The notes under the pieces were generated by a model. The model was not told the origin of the DNA, did not search any database, and was given only the letters and a program-made list of their open reading frames with translations. The position numbers and the translations under genes are program-made. Of a DNA stretch of 64,000 nucleotides, positions 1 through 10,639 are shown piece by piece; positions within the stretch are counted from its first letter, which is position 1; the number at the start of each line of letters is the position of its first letter. Source of the stretch: Blasia pusilla (taxonomy: Eukaryota > Marchantiophyta > Marchantiopsida > Blasiales); contig CM114271.1 of NCBI GenBank assembly GCA_050084515.1, positions 45,756,001 through 45,820,000 on the forward strand, written 5' to 3'.

Positions 1-1090
1 GAATGCCGCTTTCCCCAACATTAGGGGTTGCGCTCTTGAATCCAACAAGAAGCGTTGCAAACCAAAAGCTCTATCTCGTGGACTCACGAACTAGAAGACC
101 TCTCCCCAACTTTACAGCAAAAAAAAACCAAGAGAAGCCATGGCACTCTCTATCATGGGTCTAGCGGGCATCTCTGCCATCCTTGCAGCCGCAGCCTACC
201 ATGAATCTGACATGGATGGCCCAAGCATCAGCTCCAAGGGCAGGTCCAAGACCTCCTCTATAATCACCTCTAAACGTGATGCAGAACTCCAACTCCATGC
301 TCACATCGCGTAGCAGCCAGCCGGAAAACCTTGACAGGCATACCTCCCAACGTCTTTACACTGGAAGCAAAAAGCAAAGGAGCGCGGTCCACAATACTGG
401 CCACTCCTAACAACATGCTCGACACATGCTCCTCCTGAGCATCACCAATAGGAGTCGTTGCACTCCCTTCTCCCATTGCCCTACATGCCTGCACACCAAC
501 AACATCACCAACTCTCCGAGAACTCTGATCAGGACCCATCGATGGGGTCCTCATCGCCTCGGACAACGTGAAGGACTGAGGAAGCCTCGTCTATTTCCTG
601 GCTTCCCTTCGCTATGGTCCAACTCTGCGCTGCTCCACAAGTAATAATTGCATCGGCCTCCATGTGGGCAACCTCGCACATCCAACCAGGATCCTCCACA
701 TCTCTCGCGGCTCCACAAGACGTCGATGCCATAGATTTGGCATCGGGTAACCTCAATGCCATAGCATCAATATCTTTCTTGAGATTTGTTTTATCGAGCA
801 ACCATCCCGACCACATGCCTGGAATCCTCGACGCATCTAGGTGGTTGGACTCTACCTCCTCCATGGGCAACTCCACCATCCCCTTGGATGAATCCAACAC
901 CTCGTCCCCCAATGGGACCACCTAGTGCACGACCTCTGGGCCCACCCTGACCGGGAACTCACTATGGTGCCCTTTCAGGCCCTCGATCTAGACGTAACTC
1001 AAGGTGCAAGCTGAAACACCTAGAGCATGTGTGATCGTACCTCGATAATAGTCACATTGATAACCTTATTATGCAAAGACCATCTCCTCC
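1..1090. other. Transposon-like debris, no gene identified
   Basis: Only short open stretches occur on both strands and none carries a motif I recognise. Because a gag-like relic on the minus strand lies immediately to the right (1092-2064), this segment is most likely the downstream part of the same decayed retrotransposon. That is inference from position only. Confidence 0.3.
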
Positions 1091-1091
1091 T

Positions 1092-2064
1092 CTATCCGAG
1101 GCACGCAACCATGACCCTCACGAGTGCACTCATGATGATGATGGGCTCCACCACATGACCAACAAATAATTGTAAGCGGCTGCTGTTAAGCCGCATATGA
1201 AGGTGCAGGTCTCTGTGGCATGGCCTCCCGATATCCTCCCCGATCTCCCTCGCACACGTGTCCACAGGGTTTGGTCCAACTTTGCGTACCATGACTGGAT
1301 AGCTTGAGCCTCTATCACCCCTTAGTGAAGTTAATCAACCAATGCAAGTGGGTGTAGGCCTCACGCAAACTCTCAGCCGGGCGCCTCTAGAAGTTGTGAA
1401 TGCTCCACAACTTCTTCGTCCGTACCCCGTGGTAGCTCGCCCTCAACTCAACGAAGAACTCAACCACGAGGTTGAACCAGGGACGAACTCGACCAGACGA
1501 TGCAAGTGCTCTAGTGCTAGTCAGCCATTGTACAACATCATTGGTGGAGGAACTCTCTCCTGACTCCTGCTCCTCACCTCGAAATGGCTCAATCCATGAC
1601 ACATAGTGTGGATCATAGTAGAGTCTCCATGCCTCAAGCTCATGGGCATATCTCTGCGAGAGCTTATGGTAGTCGTCCATGGGTGCCCCCTCTAAATGTT
1701 GGAACATTCGGTTCCATGCTGTAAATGGGTTGAACTCTCAGGAGTTCCTGGCCCATTGTGAGTCACACCAACTTCTAAACTCCTCAATGAAGTCGTGTAA
1801 CTCTATAGTGCCTATAGCACCCAAAAATCCACGCGGTCCTCTACCCCTCACTCAAGGAGTTATCCAAGAAAATTGGAAATTTCACTCACACCTTGGAACG
1901 GTGGCTATGGCAGCCCAACAAAAATGATCATAACTCCATGCTTCAATCTCCAAATCATGTATTTCTTCCATAACGTACACCACTTCCTGATCTACAACCT
2001 TATCAAATTGGTTCCACCATTTGATTTTCCACAAAAAATTGTCAAAAATTATCGTGTAGCCCAA
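1092..2064 (-). pseudogene. Degraded retrotransposon gag-like coding relic
   Basis: Read on the minus strand, a nearly continuous coding stretch runs from about 2064 to 1092. It has the character of a plant LTR-retrotransposon gag: a W-rich hydrophilic stretch, then W..LV.EFF.EL..SYH, then a segment like RRPAESLREAYTHLHWL, followed after a frameshift by a V.EAQ.IQSWY.KL..TL..RVRG stretch. This order (W...F, PGES..EY..RF, then F..GL...LR..V) is typical of Ty3/gypsy gag cores. An in-frame TAG near 1386 replaces a probable glutamine and a frameshift lies near 1320, so it is not functional. No zinc knuckle is visible. Family assignment rests on pattern only. Confidence 0.4.
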
Positions 2065-2778
2065 CGTCTCTTCTCCTACACAAAAATTGGTAGCGATTCC
2101 ACCCTGATTTCTTCCAACAAAAATGTAAAACCTATGAAACTACAAATCAACAAGCTACATAGTGCTCTTGAGAGCATCGACATGGGAAAACCTGCCCCCA
2201 TATTCAATCTTTATTAAAAATTGGGCAACGCTGTCGTATAGTACAATGAGCGATTTTGTAAGCTCGTTCCTCATTAAGTGTTAGATAGAGTTTTATTAGT
2301 ATTATATAAATTAGACTATGAAAGGAAATTCTCATGTTTAAACCTCTTTATGGTGCCTCTTTTATGTAGGCCCAACTTTAGGAAAAGAGGTAATAAATAA
2401 AAGATGACTTTATAAAAGAAAAAGTAGTCTTGGTTGGTGGCTAGGTTAGTTGGGATAATTTAAAAAATATCAAGTGTGTAAAAGAGGATATTTTGGAAGA
2501 GATAAGAGGAAATCTACTTGTGTCAAAATGTGATCGGCTAAACTTTGAAAGGTAGCCATGTGGCACAAGATAAGATTAGCTCTATTTCGTACTCGTGTGG
2601 ATCCCTTGTGAGTATATAAAGAGGAGGGACTTTCAAGGGTTCATCACCTTCTATTTCACATCTTGAGTCTCTTGAGTGTATGGATTTGGGATTGCTCGCT
2701 CTTCCAATGAGAGTGGATCACCCCTCTTGGGAGAGTAACTTGACCATGGTCTATTGTTCGAGAGGTTTCTAAAATATT

Positions 2779-2800
2779 GTGTGTGTGTGTGTGTGTGTGT
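2779..2800. repeat. (GT)11 microsatellite
   Basis: Uninterrupted GT dinucleotide run inside the copy 1 LTR-like sequence. It is absent from copy 2 at 7250-8215. Confidence 0.9.
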
Positions 2801-2955
2801 GGAGATGAGAGGCTTGCCACCTTAGAGGATTTTAGTCATACTAAAATAGTGAATTTTTTGGCTTCTTATTTTCCCAATGAGAATGGATTATCCCTCTTAG
2901 AAGAATAATTCCGCCAAAGCCCATTCTTGAGGAGAGTAGAGAATGTCTATCAAGC

Positions 2956-3381
2956 ATGGATAGGGATGGAACACGAGTTCTTCCTGACTTTCCTTTCCTA
3001 AATCCTTACCATGTCAAGATATTCTTTGAAGATAGGCACTGGTTCACACGTTATTTAGTTTATCACTTTGGAGAGGTGTTCATGAACCAGGACATGCAAT
3101 ATCCAACTCCGGTGATTCTTCCTATCGTCACATATGGAAGGACATGGGATTGTACTTTGTATGTCCTTATATAGCGATCCATGGACGTCAATAGGCCTGC
3201 ACAAGTAGGGCTTAACACTAATTGTGCTATCTTCCTCGTGTACAAGCGTAAAGTAGTTTATAGGGATTTTATTGTTAGGAATTTCGGGGTCCGATGTTAC
3301 GAAGAAGTGATCGCCTCGGCGCTTCCATTTGTGATACCTGTCATGAGAGAATGGAGAGTATACATAATAATTTTGTATTGA
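2956..3381 (+). other. Conserved leader ORF, 142 codons with one internal TAG (copy 1)
   Basis: An open frame of 142 codons including the stop starts at ATG 2956 and is interrupted only by TAG at 3172-3174. The first half reads like DFPFLNPYHVKIFFEDRHWF and the second half, from ATG 3181, begins MDVNRPAQVGLNTNCAIF and ends in a hydrophobic VIPVMREWRVYIIILY tail. I do not recognise a domain. The homologous stretch at 7608-8032 keeps the second half open at the same length and has TAG at the same codon. Whether it is translated is unknown. It could be chance openness in an LTR or leader. Confidence 0.35.
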
Positions 3382-3589
3382 AAAAGGAGAACCTCTTAGA
3401 GAGTTCATCTTGCATCGATCACGTCTGCTACAGCTAGAAGGTCCGCCCTTACTCGAAGAAAGGCTCTCCACACGACAAATGGTGCTTCCACTGAGAGATC
3501 TTTGATGCGATAGACTGTTTTTGCAAGTTGGAGTCTTATCAAGATGACTACTTCTGATAGTACTTCAAAGGTCCGCCCTTCCTCGAAGA

Positions 3590-4690
3590 AAGGTTCTCGA
3601 CACGACAACGCTTCCGCGTGCCACTCTTCCACACGAAAAATCGGCAAAGGAAACATCAAAAGTAAGCAGCTCTTGCTTTGGTGAGCTCTTTCATGAACCG
3701 CTGAATAGGGAATAAAATCCCTAACCTGCAAATCAAAACCAGCGAGCTTCCCCATGAAGCTCTCTCACTCATTAATTTCTCTTTTTGTAAATCAAGTAAT
3801 TAAATCCAATCTCTCTCACCACCATAGCTCTCAAATGTGTGCACTTTCTCTCAATGTCAAACCAAGTCCACTCTCCTAATGAGAGGCTTTGGTTGCACTC
3901 ACAAGGCAAGGGACCAAAGGTCCGCCGCCTCATGCCAAGAGGTTCAACAAAAAGAGAATAAGCTCTTAAGCTCTCTCTCCTTGAGGTATACTACCTTCCC
4001 TCTCCCAAACTCTCTCTTCGATAACTATGCTCGTAGGTCACCTGCTTTGCTCTTAACCTGTTGTAGCGGGTCAAGGGCCACTTCCCAAAGTAGAAAGTAA
4101 ACTCTACCAAACATTGAAACTTACCCAAAATAGTAAATTTCTCTATATGGCTCCAAATGAGTCGAAACGAAGGAGAAACCTACTCTCTCAAGTTTCCTAC
4201 GACCTTAGCACGTCATCCTCGACCACCTAAGTCTGGCCTCTTCTACTCGCAAGCCGCTCTACGAGATCTCTCTGACCTATCCTAAAAAGTTGTGACACAT
4301 TCTTTAAGTGAGTCATTTAGAGTCTAGTCATAAAAACCACCTATTTCTTTTAGTGTCGTCGATCTATCCTAACAAACGTGACAATTTTCGTGCGCATACA
4401 CATTGCTATACAACATACATCATTGTCACCAAACATACACACAAACATACATAATCTCATGCTAACTCATAGAATTCACACAACAAAATGAGAAGTACCA
4501 AAATATCTCCAATCGCCCCCTTAGCTAGTGGTTAGATCCCTCTAACTCGAGATAGCCACCTATCCCTACCTACCATGATATACATCTCTCGGACGCTAAG
4601 AGCAAAAGATCGGATGCTCATGTGGCCCCATCATTAGTTGCCTTCATGTCATCCATGTCACAAACACAAGTTGGAATCTAGAACTACCTA
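3590..4690 (-). mobile_element. R repeat, copy R1 (gypsy LTR-like)
   Basis: Minus-strand copy of a repeat found again at 14810-16260, 28405-29000 and 45360-47150. Shared landmarks are the block around tcttggcatgaggcgg (complement near 3935), the block with gacccgctacaacagg (near 4060), the start block gtcacaactttttagg (near 4300), and the tail with ggagatattttggtac (near 4505). It lies immediately 3' of a minus-strand gypsy integrase relic (4700-5640), the same order as at 12720-16260, so it is most likely the LTR/3' region of that gypsy family. Confidence 0.5.
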
Positions 4691-4699
4691 CTTTATGTA

Positions 4700-5640
4700 C
4701 ATCTCAGGCACATCCATCATTCCCTAAGAATCTTAGTGAGAGGTGACGTCAAACATGCCATATGTCATCTTGTTGAACATCCATCATACACTAGCATAGT
4801 GGCTGCACTACAGGCGGAACCACACAACATATATGGCAAGCATGCAAGAACTACTGCTAAGCTTGGATCAACTTTACCATCAATGTTAGGAAGGTGACAT
4901 GGCGCACAATTACACACATGATCCTTCCAAACCATACCATCACATCCCTCCAATAAGAGAACACTAGATGGAAAAATCTCACGCACTCTCAAGATGGATG
5001 TAAGTGCGCCCTAAACTTACATCCAATGTCATGGATACCGTCTGCTGCAAGTAGACATAGTCTCCCTGATGAAACCTCCGGATAGTTGGTCGATAATCAA
5101 CTCCCGAATAGTCACATACCTCAACGTATCCCCATGTTACGTAATCGCCACGTTCTCAAACGCCATGGGCATCACTCTCCAAAATAACTAAGCCCCCTGA
5201 GAACATGCTCACATCCATATATCAGGGTCATCAAGATTCAACACCTCACCAACATCTCGACAAATGGCTATAGGTAAATCCAACTCTCGGCCGTAAAGGA
5301 GCAAATACGATGAGAAAGACACTAAGGATGCTTGCTTGTTGAATTTGTATCTAATCGCCAACCACGGCAACTAGAGGTCCCAATCTCTTAGGTGATCTGC
5401 TTGCAAGCCATACTTGCGTAATCCTCTCTTCACCGTTTGCACAATCCTCTCCGGTAGTCCATATGCCTTAGGATGATCTCGAAAAGTGATGCAATGTTCG
5501 ATCATCACTTGATCACACAAGGCCACGAAACTCCTCGCAAAACTCTGTACCTTTATCTCATCAACACTCCGCCGATCTTATTTGTAATGATTTAGCATTC
5601 AATCTAGGAAGGCATACTTGCCACCAATATCTGTATTTGG
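4700..5640 (-). pseudogene. Ty3/gypsy integrase C-terminal fragment
   Basis: On the minus strand from about 5600 downwards the translation shows the end of a gypsy integrase catalytic core. There is a C..VMIEH.I.FRDHPKAYGLPER.VQT segment where HPQTDG..ER.VQTLK is usual, then KRGLRKYGLQADHLRDWD, then a LPWLAIRYKF.KQASL stretch and LLYGREL.LP. The region after this matches the C-terminal tail that precedes R repeats. Several stops (for example after DWDL) and frame slips make it dead. The N-terminal part of the element is missing because an unrelated chromovirus pol on the plus strand begins at 5641. Confidence 0.6.
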
Positions 5641-7237
5641 AGCAAGTTGTATGACCACTTTGAATACTTAGTCATGCCATTTGATCTTACTAATGCACCT
5701 GCAATCTTTATGGGCCTAATGAATGATATCTTTTGTCCATATTTAGACAAATTAATAACATATCTAAAGTGGACATTCACTCTAGTTGGTGGAAAAAGTT
5801 ATCCAAAGCCACAAATGAGGATGAAGAAATTGCAGTTGCTATTCATGCCAACAAAGTATACAAGGCTCAAGGATTGGTTTTCCATAAAGATAAAGTATGG
5901 ATCCCACAAGATTCACAATTACGCATTGAAGTATTTTCTGAAGCTTATGACACAGTCATTGCAGATTAGATGGGAGCTGAAAAAGCCTTAGAGGGATTAC
6001 AACGGGCATACTATTGGCCCAAAATGAGAAAAGATGTTGACGTATATGTAAGGAGTTATAGGATTTGTTAACAAATCAAGGCTAGAAACACAGAATCCGT
6101 TAGATTGTTGTAGCCCATCCCAATACCTCAAAAACATTGGGAACAAATCACTATTGATCTTGTTTGTGAGCTACCATGTACGATCACGGGATATGACTCT
6201 ATTGTGGTCTTTGTGGATAGACTAAGCAAGATGATACACCTTCGTCCGACCAAGAAGACTGTGATTGCACCAGAGTTGGCTAGGATCTACATCGAGACAG
6301 TCTTTGTCCATCATGGTCTTCCTAAAGTGCTTATCACTAATAGGGGAACCCATTTCACGAGTTTATTTTGGAAAGCTTTATTTGGATTGCTCCAAACTAA
6401 ACTAGCCATGTGTACGGCTTATCACCCTCAAACTGATGGACAAACTGAAAGGGCCAACCGTACCATTGAGGATATGCTACGCGCCTTAATATTGGAGGAT
6501 CAACAAGGATGGGACTCATTTTTACCCTTAGTAGAGTTCTCATACAATATCTCCATGAACTCTTCTACTAAGGCCACACCGTTCTTTTAAATGCATGGCA
6601 AGTATTCCTCAATTCCTTCTAGTCTCACTTGAATAGGGAGAAGTCTGAGGGAACCTACAAAAGTAGCTGCAATTAATGAGTTTGTGGACCAAATTCAGAA
6701 AGGGGTTCAACTTGCTAAGGAGAGGTTGGCTATTTCCCAAAATTCACATAAACAACATGCAGATGCTTATCGTCGAGATGTTGAGTTTTTTGAAGGGGAC
6801 AAGGTTTGGTTAGCAACAACCAATTTATCATTAGTAGGAGTTCGTAAGCTTAATCCTCGCTATATTGGGCCTTTCACTATCCTACAAAAAGTAGGCGCCA
6901 TGGCGTATAAGCTAGACCTACCGATGTATATGAAAATCCATCATGTGTTTCATGTCTCTCTCTTCTTTGACCGTTTATTCCACGCCCTAAGAGATTTAAG
7001 GATAATATTGTCACTCCACCACTATCTCAAATAGTTGGAGATCATGAAGAATTTGAAGTGGAACGTATCTTGGAGAAACGCACTCGAGAAGCTCATCACC
7101 AACGAGTTGAATATTTGGTCCAATGGAAAGGATATCCACTATTTGAGGCCACATGGGAACCCTCAGCCAACTTGGCCAACGCACCATTAATAGTACAACA
7201 ATTTGAAAGTTCTCACAACAAGGACATTGTGTCTTAA
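5641..7237 (+). pseudogene. Chromovirus (Ty3/gypsy) pol: RT stub, integrase, chromodomain
   Basis: The segment opens with reverse transcriptase motif YEYLVMPF-like ([18 protein letters not shown], 5647-5760), then jumps through an internal deletion to the RNase H/integrase linker. Integrase follows: WPKMRKDV zinc-domain remnant, core D in IVVFVDRLSKM (about 6204), second catalytic position changed to N in LITNRGTHF (codon 6339-6341; D is expected), and E in HPQTDGQTERANRT (6425-6460). The C-terminal domain (GDKVWL...LNPRYIGPF) is followed, after a frameshift near 6975, by a chromodomain EFEVERILEKRTR...VEYLVQWKGYP at about 7049-7204 and stop TAA at 7235. Chromodomains of this kind direct integration to heterochromatin. 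The deletion, frameshifts and D-to-N change mean it is inactive. Confidence 0.8.
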
Positions 7238-7248
7238 ATGGGGGGAGG
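7237..7248 (+). promoter_or_regulatory. Polypurine tract of the chromovirus
   Basis: The purine run aatggggggagg begins at the last base of the pol stop codon and is followed by tgtagccacc, a plausible LTR start with TG. This is the expected site for plus-strand DNA priming. Confidence 0.6.
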
Positions 7249-7249
7249 T

Positions 7250-8194
7250 TTGTAGCCACCCTTTGTTAGTAATAGTTAAGTTAGAATCTATGACATGAAG
7301 CGCATAAGTGGAAAAGAATCAACCAAAAAGAGAAAAAGATAAGATACATGATATAAAGATGAGAGGGGCCATAGGTTGGTGAAAAGGAAGACAAGGATGA
7401 GGTTGAGGAAAATGAGGTTGGGACATTAGACTCTAAAGGAGATCCTCTCATGCTATGAGAGTAGGACACGTGGCATAAAGATAGGTAGAGCTAATTTGTC
7501 TTCATTGTACCTATCTCTAAGTATATAAAGGAAGAGGAGAGGCCTTGAGGGATATTCTACCTTTGAGCAACTCTAGAGTGGTTCCAGTTAGAGGATGTTT
7601 GTCAAGTATGGATAGGGGTGGACCACGAGTTTTGCCGGATTTTCTTTTCCTTAACCCGTAGCACATCAAGATTCTCTTTGTAGATAGGTACTGGTTCACT
7701 TGCTATCTAGTTTATCACTTTGGGGACTAGTCATGAACCAAGTCATGCAATCTCGAACTCTGATGATCCTTCCTATAGTCACGTACGGAAGGACATGGGA
7801 TTACACTTTGTATGTCCTTATATAGCTATCCATGGACATCAATAGGCCTGCTCAAGTAGGGTTTAACACTAGTTGTGTGATTTTCTTTGTGTACAAACGT
7901 AAAGTAGTTTACAAGGACTTCATAGTTAGGAATTTCGGGGTTCCATGTTATGAAGAAGTGATCGCCTCGGCACTATCTTTCGTGATTCCTATCGTGAGAG
8001 AATGGATGGTTTACATAATAATTCTGTATTGAAAAAGGAGAAAGTCTTATAGAGTTCGACTTGCATCAACCACGTACGCTGCAACTAGAAGGTCCGTCCT
8101 TACTCGAAGAAAGACTCTTGACACGACAAATGGCACTTCCACTGAGAGATCTTTGAGGCGGTAGATTGTGTTTGCAAGTTGGAGCCTTGTCAAT
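7250..8194 (+). mobile_element. Chromovirus LTR plus leader (copy 2)
   Basis: Begins TGTAGCC directly after the polypurine tract and holds a TATA box (tatataaag at 7522-7530). From about 7602 it is nearly identical to copy 1 (2950 onward), then runs into a gag gene at 8195. It therefore serves as the 3' LTR of the upstream pol and as the 5' LTR/leader of the downstream gag. The 3' LTR edge and a primer binding site were not found. Confidence 0.55.
7608..8032 (+). other. Conserved leader ORF (copy 2, frameshifted)
   Basis: Counterpart of 2956-3381. It carries TAG at 7659-7661, a one-base frameshift near 7730, and TAG at 7823-7825 at the same codon as in copy 1. The second half (7832-8032) is open for 66 residues in both copies, starting MDINRPAQVGFNTSCVIF. 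Function unknown. Confidence 0.3.
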
Positions 8195-9309
8195 ATGACT
8201 ACTTTTGGGAGAACTTCATCAATGGGAACTCAGGGAGCTGAGGAACTTCTCCGAACTTTGACAACATTGTTGAGCCAGCAAGGAGGAGTCCACATAGGAG
8301 AGCAAAAATCAACAAGGCCTCTCCAAGCGATTGTAAAGAAGTTGGGGTGATTTGATGGGAGGAACATCACCAAGTATGTTCGAGAGTATGTGTGTGAGAA
8401 GGAGGTAAACCCTGTACCCGAAGCTGATATGGTGTCAAGTTTTGAGTTAGATGTAATACCAGAGATCCGTAGTCAAGTAAAGAAGTTGAGAGCATAAAAT
8501 CCAACCTCATGGGAGGAGTATGAGCAGTTGCTGAAAGGAGAATTCTTTGATGATGATGTGGATCAGGAGACTAAGAGGAGTTTTCTAGAATGGATAGAGC
8601 AACGTCCAGGGAAGGGAATGACTCCAAATGAATTGTTGCGTGAGTTTGAGAAGCGGTTTTTTAACTTTCTTCTTCCAAAAGGGCAACTCTAGACTTGAGG
8701 AAAATAGAGTTATTCCTTGAGGCGGCTGATGAGAATTTGGAGGATAAGCTTTTCATAATGTTGGCGGACAAGAACAAAGAAGGAGGTGTTAGCACTAATT
8801 GGAAGAAAGTGGAAGAAGCTGTTGCTATTCTCACAAAGCAAAGTCGAAGTAGAGGTAGAACCACACTATTCAAGTTGGAGGTATCAATTTCAAATCCATT
8901 GCCTAAGCCCATGTCTGCAAAGCTTGAAGATTGTGCCATTGATGAGTTGGTGAAAGGTTTGAGAGAGTTGAGAGTAGAAATGGGTGAGCTTAAACTTGAT
9001 AGGAATCCTAGTGTTGGTGCTCCTTCGACAAATAGGAACTTTGTGAGAAGATGTATATGGTGTGATAGTGTTGAGCATCAACGTCGAGAATGTGAAGAGT
9101 TTTTAGAAGCTCTTAGGAATGGAATAGTAAACTTCAAAGATGGGAAGATTCATTCAACGCAGACTCGTATGCCGTTGAATACCAACTTTGGTAGAGGAGG
9201 AATGAAAGGCTTAGTGAGAAGTCAAGTAGGAGTTTCCACTACGACATTAGATTCTGATAACTTTGTAGTAAAAATAGAAGCACCTATTGTATTTGTAGCT
9301 AAAAGTGAA
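8195..9309 (+). pseudogene. Gypsy gag with CCHC zinc knuckle, broken by a CACTA-type end
   Basis: Starts at ATG 8195 (MTTFGRTSSMG) right after the leader. It encodes a capsid-like region (FDGRNITKYVREYV.E, TSWEEYEQLLKGEFF, LREFEKRFF), a charged middle, and a CCHC zinc knuckle CIWCDSVEHQRREC near 9052-9093, the RNA-binding nucleocapsid motif. In-frame stops occur near 8348 and 8496 and there is a frameshift near 8690, after which the frame stays open to 9309. At 9310 the sequence changes abruptly to CACTAGTAGAAAA, so the gag was split by a DNA transposon end and no protease/RT follows. It was probably a member of the same chromovirus family as the pol at 5641-7237. Confidence 0.7.
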
Positions 9310-9475
9310 CACTAGTAGAAAAGGGGCTAGTTTAAACCGAGGTGTTAGTGACTCATGTTACTAAGAGTCATTTGAACTACTCCTAGTTACTCTAAAACAC
9401 GTCAATTGACTCATGAATGACTCACATCCTCGAGTCACATTTAATGACTAGGTTAAACTCATAGAGGAGGGAAGA
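9310..9475 (+). mobile_element. CACTA (En/Spm)-type transposon terminus
   Basis: The terminus CACTAGTAGAAAA at 9310-9322 is the standard plant CACTA terminal inverted repeat start. Behind it lie clustered subterminal copies of GACTCA/TGAGTC-type words (near 9348, 9366, 9405, 9417, 9434), as in subterminal repeat arrays of this superfamily. The matching CTAGTG end was not found in the window, so only one end is visible and the full element length is unknown. Confidence 0.6.
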
Positions 9476-10244
9476 GTTTTTTTTTCTTAGAGATGTTGGG
9501 CAATATTTTGTGAATTTCTTTATTATTATGAACGATGATAAGCCCTCTTTGAGACTATTAGGAAGCCATTATAAGGTTGGTTGATATGGAATATATAAAA
9601 GGGGTGCTAGTAGGTCTTGCCAAAGAAGACTAAAATGAACTAAGGTTTAGAAAGTTGAGATCATTTGATAACAGGAAAATACAAGGAAAACAAGTTAACC
9701 CTAAGTAGCTAAAGACCTACTTTAGCTACTCCGGCGCTTTGTTGAATCACGTTGTCGTCCAAGGCGAAAATACAAGGAACGCGCCTTTTCTCTTTTGCGC
9801 GGTCTCTCATGCTCTTTCAATTCCTTTTGTTTTGTCATGGTAGACATTGTTCTGGTCCGAGTTTGCTATTACACTTTTGACACTCTCGGGACTTCTACGC
9901 GAGAAAGAAGGAAGAAGGCTTGAAGGCTTGAATAGCTCGAGTGTGGAAGTCGCGTGATTTCTGCCTTACAATGGTGGAAAATCGCTTTTTCCAGCTCCAC
10001 CTTCATGAAAGGTTCAGATAAGGCCTTGGATTGCACACACTGGCAGAGAGAGTGCACAAACCCGATCACGTACAGATTTCACGAAGCCGGGTTGCGTATT
10101 TCTTGTCTCTCTTTCTCGTTTCGGCCAAATCCACTTGGTTCTTGGAATCACTTGTTCCAAAATCTGTCCAAGTAGTTTGATGTCATACATTACAACTCAA
10201 GAGACATATCCTGTCAATTTCTTGGCCTACTTGAACAACTGCAC
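9476..10244. other. No gene seen
   Basis: Moderately AT-rich sequence with short unmatched open stretches on both strands. It may be internal CACTA sequence or older debris. Nothing recognisable. Confidence 0.3.
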
Positions 10245-10365
10245 TTGTTTGATGACGAGCATCTAGTGCGCCTAAATCTTATCACCCAACTTGAAATGTT
10301 GCACTTCTTTGATGTCCAACATCTAATGCGCCTAAATCTTTCCACCCAACTTGATTTCCAACATC
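10245..10365. repeat. Short tandem duplication, about 62-bp unit
   Basis: Two adjacent units share TTGATG..CA.CATCTA.TGCGCCTAAATCTT..CACCCAACTTGA (about 10248-10309 and 10310-10360). A third partial unit follows. Confidence 0.7.
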
Positions 10366-10639
10366 AGATGACTCAACCATGGGAGTTATTTCTTGTTGCC
10401 CCAACTCTAAGGTTTGACAATCTCTCTGGAGAATGGGACCAAGGTCCTTGAAAGTAGTCGCATGATAATTGTCATAAAACCCTCGATATGCTATGGTTTT
10501 CCCTACTTTAAAATTGGTAGATTTGCAAAAACATTTATTAGTAGCAGTGGTACTATTTACTCCCGTGCATCTCTCTGCGTTCAATCCTACTTAATGGTGA
10601 TAGTATTACCCCAAAACTCATCCCAGCTCACATGCTTCC

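Larger units (their letters stand above)
2240..3590 (+). mobile_element. Solo or truncated LTR plus leader of the chromovirus-like family (copy 1)
   Basis: This stretch is homologous to 7250-8215, which directly follows a chromovirus pol gene. It contains a TATA box (tatataaa near 2613), a (GT)11 run at 2779-2800, an internal duplication (about 2696-2764 versus 2870-2938, sharing ccaatgaga.tggat), then a long segment (2950-3565) that aligns almost base for base with 7602-8205. It ends at a gag-like start (atgactacttctga at about 3552) that is cut off by an R repeat. The LTR/leader boundary cannot be set because no clear primer binding site is visible. Confidence 0.5.
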
